Origin: CAZTQN01 sp964615765
GTDB taxonomy: Bacteria; Planctomycetota; Phycisphaerae; Phycisphaerales; UBA1924
Reading direction: 5' to 3'
Assembly (NCBI GenBank): GCA_964615765.1
Contig: CAZTQN010000015.1
Span: 22,049 to 86,048 of the forward strand
DNA length: 64,000 nt
The notes below the pieces were generated by a model. The model searched no databases. It saw only the letters and a list, made by a program, of their open reading frames with translations, and was not told the origin of the DNA. A program made the position numbers and the translations under genes. Positions 59,510 through 64,000 of the stretch are shown here, in pieces. Position 1 is the stretch's first letter. Each line of letters begins with the position of its first letter.

Positions 59510-62275
59510 TCAGCAGCCGGCGAAGTACGCGGTCAGGAAGTCGAAGATGTCCTGAACAGTGAGCGAGCCGGAGGCGTTGACGTCGGCGCGAAGGTCGCCG
59601 GCGAAGTACGCCGAGAGGTAGTCGAAGATGTCCTGCACGGTGACGCCGCCGGCGCCGTTGAAGTCGGCGGGGCAGGCGGGCGGGCACGTGGTGACCAGCC
59701 GGGCGATGCCTTGCGACTCGACGCCGTTCTGGTTCTGGGCGTTATTGCCGACGGCGCGGATGGCGCCGCCGACGTAGAGCCCGCCCCAGGCGGCGTTGCT
59801 GGACGAATAGAGAATGGTGGACTGTGAGAGCTGTTCCCCGCCGGGGACCTGCGTCCACTGGCCGCCGCTGAGCGCGACCAGACCGGAGACAGGGCCGGAG
59901 GACGTGGTCGCGGGGCTGTCGAGCAGGGCGATGAGGCGCTTTCCTTGGCCGAAATCATGCACGCCAACGGCCTGGATGTTCGAGCGCGTCGCGACCGGGT
60001 TCGACCAGTTGAAGCCGGGGCCGACCTGGACGAAGCCCGAGCCGTTCCACTCGGCGATGAAACTGTTGTCGGAGCCGGCGGGCTGGAAGTTACGGATCGA
60101 GTACAGACGCGGGCCAGCGCCGAGATCGAGCACGGCGAGGCGGCCTTCGCCGGGGCCGATGTCCTGCCAGGCCGTGCCGTTCCAGCGGTAGAAGCGGGAC
60201 GGCTGGATGACGGGCAGGTTCGTCGTCAGGTCGAAGATGGTGTGCTGAACGGTCGTGAACAGCTCGCCGTTCAAGTTGACCACGCGGGTCGCGAAGTCGT
60301 GCGCACGGAAGAGTTCGTTGGGGTTGCCGGACGGCGCGGGCAGGCCCGCGTCCATGGCGATCCAGGCGGTGCCGTTGTAGCGGGCGACGAAGCGCGACGG
60401 CGTGCCGCCCATGTCCCGGAACCGACCGCTGACGACGAGGCTGGGCTCCCCCGCGACGGTCGCGGTGACGACGGCGTCGATGCCCGGCGGCTGGAGTTCG
60501 TCGTCGCTGGCAGACGGCTGCGCGATCGTCGTCCAGGCGGAGCCGTCCAGGCGCACCAGCGCGGCCCCGTTGGCGTTGGGGAGTTCGCCCGCGGCGTAGA
60601 GCGCCGTGGTGCCACCCGCCGGCGTGAAGGCCTCGGCGGCGACGACCCCCGTGATGCCCGCGGGCGTGCGCTGATAGTTCGTGCCGTCGAACGCGACCAG
60701 GCCCGATGTGGGCACGCCGGCGACGACGCTTGAGAAGTGCCCGATGTACAGGGTCTCCGGCGCGGGGCCGGCGCCGTCGGGGTCGAGCTCCTTGATCATG
60801 CCCGGCGCGAGCCCGAGCGGGGCGGAGCCGGAGTGAGCCAGTTCGACGGCGGAGCCGTTCCACAGGGCCAGGCCCTGGGGCTGCAGTTCGCTCGCGGTGC
60901 CGGGCGTGCCGAAGGTGCCGATGGTGCCGAAGCGGTACTGCGTCGCGCCGAAGAGCAGTTTCGTCCCGCCCGGCCCAGCGGCGTCCCAGTCCACCGGGCG
61001 CATCCAGGCGACGGTGGCGGTGTTGGTCGCGGGCGTGGGCGGGAAAGTGCCCAGCGGCTCGAACGTGCCACCGGCGGTGCGCCGCGCGAGGCTTACACCC
61101 GTGGGCTGACCGCTGACGCCGTTGAGCAGGCGTGTGCCGCCGATGTGCAACTGCGACCCGCTGGGCCCGGCGAACATGTCGGCGGCGTAGACATAAGACT
61201 TGGTGTTGCCGGCGCTGGTGCCGGTCTGGGGGAGCAGGGTGCTCCACACGTTGTTCTTGAGGCGGGCCAGGGCGACGCCGCGGGTGTTGGCCGGGCTGGC
61301 GAGCCCGGCGTAGATCGCGTCGCCGACCAGCAGGGCCGGGCCGTCGCCGATATCGAGGAACCGGAGAACGGACGGCCCGCCGAGGTTGGCCTGGATGGGC
61401 GTGCTCGTGTTCGTCCAGCCGGGAACAGTGGCGTAGTTCGAGCCGTTCCACTTGACGAGCTTGTTGGCGGTCCCGCCGGTCGCGCTGAAGGTGAACGTGC
61501 CGGCGATGTAGAGCTCGGGGGTGCCGTCGCCGTCGGCGTCACCCGCGGCCATGCGTTCGGCGCGGGCGTTGGTGGCGGTGGTCGGGATACCACCCGCCAC
61601 GTCGACCCAGTCACCCACGGTCCGATCGAAGCGGGCGATGCCGGCGATTGCGCCGGTGAACCGCCCGCAGGCGTAGAGATCACCCTGGAACGTTTCCAGG
61701 TCGCGGACTTCGTCGCTTGAGGCATCGCCGAAGAAGCTGCCGAGAGTCGTCCAGTTCGTCCCGTCGAATGCGAGCGTGAACTGTCTGAGGCTGCCGAGGG
61801 CGGCGTTGCCCTGCCCGCCGACGACCAGAACATCGCGCAGGGGGCCGGGGCCGTCTGGGTCGAAGACGTCGATCGCGTTGATGCGTCCGAGCGTGTTGAT
61901 GGCGTCGAACTCGAAGATGATCGCGGGCCCGACAATGTTCCAGTTCCGCCCGTCCCACCTGGCGATGCTGAACGCCCCCGAGACCGAGGGCGGCACAAGC
62001 GAGGCATCAATGATGCTGTAGATCCGCCCGATCTGGCGGCCGGGGAACGACCCGACGGCGTACAGGGCCGGGCCCGTGCCGTCGTCCCAGATGATGGTGT
62101 CGGAGATCTGCGCCGTCACGCCGGCGAGGGCGAATTGATCGGACCATGCGGAGGTGCACGAGCCCTGCGCCATCGCCGCGGGCGGGACCGCCGCGCACAG
62201 CGCCAGCCCGGCCAGAGCCACACACGCCGCACGCGCAGGGCGGCGAACGAAGACCGTCGGAGTCGGTGACAACAT
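59510..62275 (-). CDS. Secreted propeller-like protein with dockerin-like tail, module copy 2
   Basis: The product is 921 residues. ATG 62275 has AAGGAG 5 bases upstream and gives a signal peptide (ARAACVALAGLALCAAVPPA). Repeating phrases: DGTGPALYAVGSFPGRQIG, DGTPELYIAGTFTFS, VKWNGSNYATVPG, FDGTNYQRTPAGITGV, RYNGTAWIAMDAGLP. The opening CTSAWSDQFALAGV matches CVPEWSDVFRAAGI of copy 1. The last 53 residues differ from copy 1 by one residue (Ala for Ser), DVNASGSLTVQD. A paralogue of 55403-58000, again divergent from an HTH gene (62397). Function unknown. Confidence 0.85.
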   Translation of the reverse strand: MLSPTPTVFVRRPARAACVALAGLALCAAVPPAAMAQGSCTSAWSDQFALAGVTAQISDTIIWDDGTGPALYAVGSFPGRQIGRIYSIIDASLVPPSVSGAFSIARWDGRNWNIVGPAIIFEFDAINTLGRINAIDVFDPDGPGPLRDVLVVGGQGNAALGSLRQFTLAFDGTNWTTLGSFFGDASSDEVRDLETFQGDLYACGRFTGAIAGIARFDRTVGDWVDVAGGIPTTATNARAERMAAGDADGDGTPELYIAGTFTFSATGGTANKLVKWNGSNYATVPGWTNTSTPIQANLGGPSVLRFLDIGDGPALLVGDAIYAGLASPANTRGVALARLKNNVWSTLLPQTGTSAGNTKSYVYAADMFAGPSGSQLHIGGTRLLNGVSGQPTGVSLARRTAGGTFEPLGTFPPTPATNTATVAWMRPVDWDAAGPGGTKLLFGATQYRFGTIGTFGTPGTASELQPQGLALWNGSAVELAHSGSAPLGLAPGMIKELDPDGAGPAPETLYIGHFSSVVAGVPTSGLVAFDGTNYQRTPAGITGVVAAEAFTPAGGTTALYAAGELPNANGAALVRLDGSAWTTIAQPSASDDELQPPGIDAVVTATVAGEPSLVVSGRFRDMGGTPSRFVARYNGTAWIAMDAGLPAPSGNPNELFRAHDFATRVVNLNGELFTTVQHTIFDLTTNLPVIQPSRFYRWNGTAWQDIGPGEGRLAVLDLGAGPRLYSIRNFQPAGSDNSFIAEWNGSGFVQVGPGFNWSNPVATRSNIQAVGVHDFGQGKRLIALLDSPATTSSGPVSGLVALSGGQWTQVPGGEQLSQSTILYSSSNAAWGGLYVGGAIRAVGNNAQNQNGVESQGIARLVTTCPPACPADFNGAGGVTVQDIFDYLSAYFAGDLRADVNASGSLTVQDIFDFLTAYFAGC

Positions 62276-62336
62276 GCTGGCTCCTTGATGCCTGTTTCGG
62301 ATTGCGGGCGGTCGATGATGACCCAACGAGGCTGAC

Positions 62337-62363
62337 TCTGAGTCGATTGTATGACAATCTACT
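62337..62363. promoter_or_regulatory. Shared intergenic motif, copy 2 (TCTGAG-N10-GACAANNTACT)
   Basis: TCTGAG at 62337, then TCGATTGTAT, then GACAATCTACT. It includes a perfect dyad GATTGT-ATG-ACAATC (62345-62359). It is 33 bases from GTG 62397 and 61 from ATG 62275. Spacing equals that of the copy at 58069. The following TTGACT at 62363 could be a promoter -35 element for the plus-strand gene. Confidence 0.6.
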
Positions 62364-62396
62364 TGACTCCCGATCGTTCGTCAACGATACTTGGTC

Positions 62397-63692
62397 GTGA
62401 ATCTCGTCAATCTCGAGCACGCCGGCGGGGACGGGCTGGGCGACGACGGGCCGCTCGCGACGTCCGACGCACGGGCGGTGGCGCTGTTGGGGGTTGACGA
62501 GCTTGGCGCGGTCGACGCCGTCGGTCAGCGGCTGCGGGCGGAGATGGGGCGGCTGGTCAGGGCCCTTCCGGCGGAGTCGCGGTCGGTGCGGACGATGGCG
62601 GCGGCCCTCGGGGTCGACCGCAACACCTGCCAGCGGGTCATCGCCGCCACGCAGCCCGCCACGACGGGGTGCGAGGCATTCCTGCGCTTGCCCGGCGTCA
62701 AGCCGATGCGGCAACTGGTGGCGCGGGCCCGCGGGTGCGGCGTTCCGGACGATGTCGCCGACAGCGTCAGCGTTGCGATCGATCGCCTGCAGGCCGTCAT
62801 CGAGGACTTTGGTCAGAGCCATCGGCGCCTGCGCTCGCGCGTCGAGGCCACGCTGATCGCCGGCACGCACCGCCCCGACCGCAGTCAGGCGGACATCCGC
62901 CGGACGCTGTTCGAAGAGCACGCGCGACTGCTCGGGCGGCAGATGAGCGTGTACAGCATGGTGACCGCGATCGTCCCGCAACCCGGCGGGACGGACAGCC
63001 TTGAGCAGGCGTGGATGCGCGGGCTGATCGGGCTGAAGGTGAACCCGCAGGCGGGCCCGGTCCCGCTCGGGCTCGCCGCGACCGAGGAGGACGCCGAGGC
63101 CAGCGCCGTGTTCGATCCGCTGTCGCGTCCGACGGCGCCCGGGGGGCGTGCCGCGGGCATCATCGCCGCGCTGTCGTCAGCGCCGGCGCCGACGCTGACG
63201 GCCCGCGTCGCGCCCGCGTCGCAGGTGATGGTGATCGACGCGGCGACGCTCAGCGCGGCCGGACCGACGGACGTCGTGGTCGGGTCCCGCATGAGCGGCG
63301 TCGCCCGGCCCGACAAGATCTACCACACGTCAACGGTGATGATGACCCCGGCGGCGCGGCTGGTGTTCGACGTGTACCTGCACCGCTCGCTCGCGATGGC
63401 CAGCGTCCCGTCGTGCGGCGTGTTCCAGTACACCATGTCCTTCACCGGCGACATGGACGCCAACTGGCCCTTCCGCCTGCCCGGGCAGCACCGCATGGAA
63501 CTGCTGGGCCGCGGGCTGGGCAACAGCGACTCGCCCGCGTGGGGTCGGCACGCCGAGGCAACGCGGCATCTGTTCGCCATGACCGGCTGGCCCGCGGACG
63601 AGTTCGTCGGGCACCGCATGGACATCCCCTTCCCGCTGTGGGGTTCGACGGCGTACCAGTGGTTCGACTTCCGGACCTCGCAGGACGGATGA
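62397..63692 (+). CDS. HTH-containing protein of unknown family, module copy 2
   Basis: The product is 431 residues from GTG 62397 (MNLVNLEHAGGDG); TTG 62391 is also possible and neither has a ribosome site. The HTH-like stretch is at 66-85 (TMAAALGVDRNTCQRVIAAT), sharing CQRV and the surrounding pattern with copy 1. The C-terminal domain is conserved with copy 1: DVYLHRSL, NWPFRLPGQHRMELLGRG, PAWGRHAEATRHLFAMTGW, ADEFVGHR and FPLWGSTAYQWFDFR. Pro/Ala-rich text fills the middle (SSAPAPTLTARVAP). Divergent from the secreted protein at 59510-62275. Regulatory role inferred only. Confidence 0.75.
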   Translation: MNLVNLEHAGGDGLGDDGPLATSDARAVALLGVDELGAVDAVGQRLRAEMGRLVRALPAESRSVRTMAAALGVDRNTCQRVIAATQPATTGCEAFLRLPGVKPMRQLVARARGCGVPDDVADSVSVAIDRLQAVIEDFGQSHRRLRSRVEATLIAGTHRPDRSQADIRRTLFEEHARLLGRQMSVYSMVTAIVPQPGGTDSLEQAWMRGLIGLKVNPQAGPVPLGLAATEEDAEASAVFDPLSRPTAPGGRAAGIIAALSSAPAPTLTARVAPASQVMVIDAATLSAAGPTDVVVGSRMSGVARPDKIYHTSTVMMTPAARLVFDVYLHRSLAMASVPSCGVFQYTMSFTGDMDANWPFRLPGQHRMELLGRGLGNSDSPAWGRHAEATRHLFAMTGWPADEFVGHRMDIPFPLWGSTAYQWFDFRTSQDG

Positions 63693-63750
63693 GCGCGCGG
63701 CCGCGACGCCCGCGACGGGCGACGCGACGAGCAGCGCCGCGCAATCGCCC

Positions 63751-64000
63751 TCACTTGCTCTTGGTATCGCCCCGCGCGAAGATGCTGGCGACGTAGTTGA
63801 GCACGTCCGTCGCGCTGGTCTCGTTGTAGCCGAACTGCTTGATGAGGCGCTGCTTGACGATGTCGATCTTCTGCTGCGTCTCGTCGTCGACAACGCTGCT
63901 CACCAGGTTCTTGAGCTTGATGGTGTCGCGCTGGTCTTCGAAGAGCTTGAGCTCCAGCGCCTTGTACAGGCGGGCGTTGGTGTTGTACTCGAACTTCTTG
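63751..64000 (-). CDS. C-terminal end of a PrkA-like serine protein kinase (5' part outside window)
   Basis: A frame enters from the right edge on the minus strand and stops at TGA (63751-63753), giving 82 residues: FEYNTNARLYKALELKLFED, KLKNLVSSVVDDETQQKID, VKQRLIKQFGYNETSATDVL and NYVASIFARGDTKSK. The helical pattern and the phrase GYNExSAxDVLNYVASI resemble the end of PrkA kinases, which carry an AAA+ core and act in stress signalling. Only the tail is visible, so the call is tentative. Codon use is strongly biased (mostly C- or G-ending preferred codons), suggesting a well-expressed gene. Confidence 0.5.
   Translation of the reverse strand, partial: KKFEYNTNARLYKALELKLFEDQRDTIKLKNLVSSVVDDETQQKIDIVKQRLIKQFGYNETSATDVLNYVASIFARGDTKSK

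Overview
The window is very GC-rich bacterial DNA, almost fully coding. Four secreted proteins end in a doubled dockerin-like calcium-loop tail (pattern DxNxxGxxxVQDIFDFL) closed by a terminal Gly-Cys, and two proteins carry a CxxCGY/F...CPECG zinc ribbon. From general familiarity with such proteins this points to a planctomycete of the Phycisphaerae type; this is inference, no rRNA or marker tree is available here. No rRNA, tRNA, CRISPR, transposase or prophage gene was seen, and no gap between genes exceeds about 280 bases.

Layout. 1-13 kb: end of a mannose-6-phosphate isomerase-like gene, a DinB protein, a zinc-ribbon membrane protein, threonine synthase, a secreted M1 metallopeptidase, two secreted thioredoxin-fold paralogues, a TrmH/SpoU methyltransferase, a lipoprotein, an SRPBCC protein, a DUF1330-like protein and a Tat-exported metallo-beta-lactamase-fold protein. 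13-29 kb: a compact type II secretion operon on the minus strand in the order gspE-F-G-H-I-J-K-L-M-C-D, preceded by two paralogous Spy-like secreted proteins. 29-41 kb: carA, then on the plus strand a small zinc-ribbon protein coupled to priA, then uppP-tpiA-secG-yicC, a phosphotransferase, a PDZ protein, and a convergent LOG-family gene. 41-52 kb: a 1539-residue AsmA-like protein, three small Ala-rich secreted proteins around radA, a thioesterase, a GNAT enzyme and a TPR protein. 52-64 kb: three large secreted beta-propeller-like proteins with dockerin-like tails, two uncharacterised HTH proteins, and the end of a PrkA-like kinase gene.

Most interesting system: a duplicated divergent module at 55.4-59.4 kb and 59.5-63.7 kb. 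Each copy has a large secreted propeller/dockerin-like protein on the minus strand and, facing away from it, a roughly 430-residue HTH protein with a conserved C-terminal domain I do not recognise. The two divergent intergenic regions share a motif with identical spacing, TCTGAG-N10-GACAANNTACT, at similar distances from both start codons. The dockerin-like tails of the two secreted proteins are almost identical in DNA (6 differences in 160 bases) although the rest of the proteins has diverged, which suggests gene conversion or tail exchange.

Second theme: many short dispersed repeats, several inserted in frame in coding sequence (thrC, carA, gspH and above all priA, which holds four kinds). 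Third: the plus strand changes from strongly C-rich (left part) to strongly G-rich (from about 29 kb) regardless of gene direction, as at a replication-strand switch or an inversion boundary. The type II secretion machine and the dockerin-tailed proteins may work together (export and surface assembly), but the sequence alone does not prove this.
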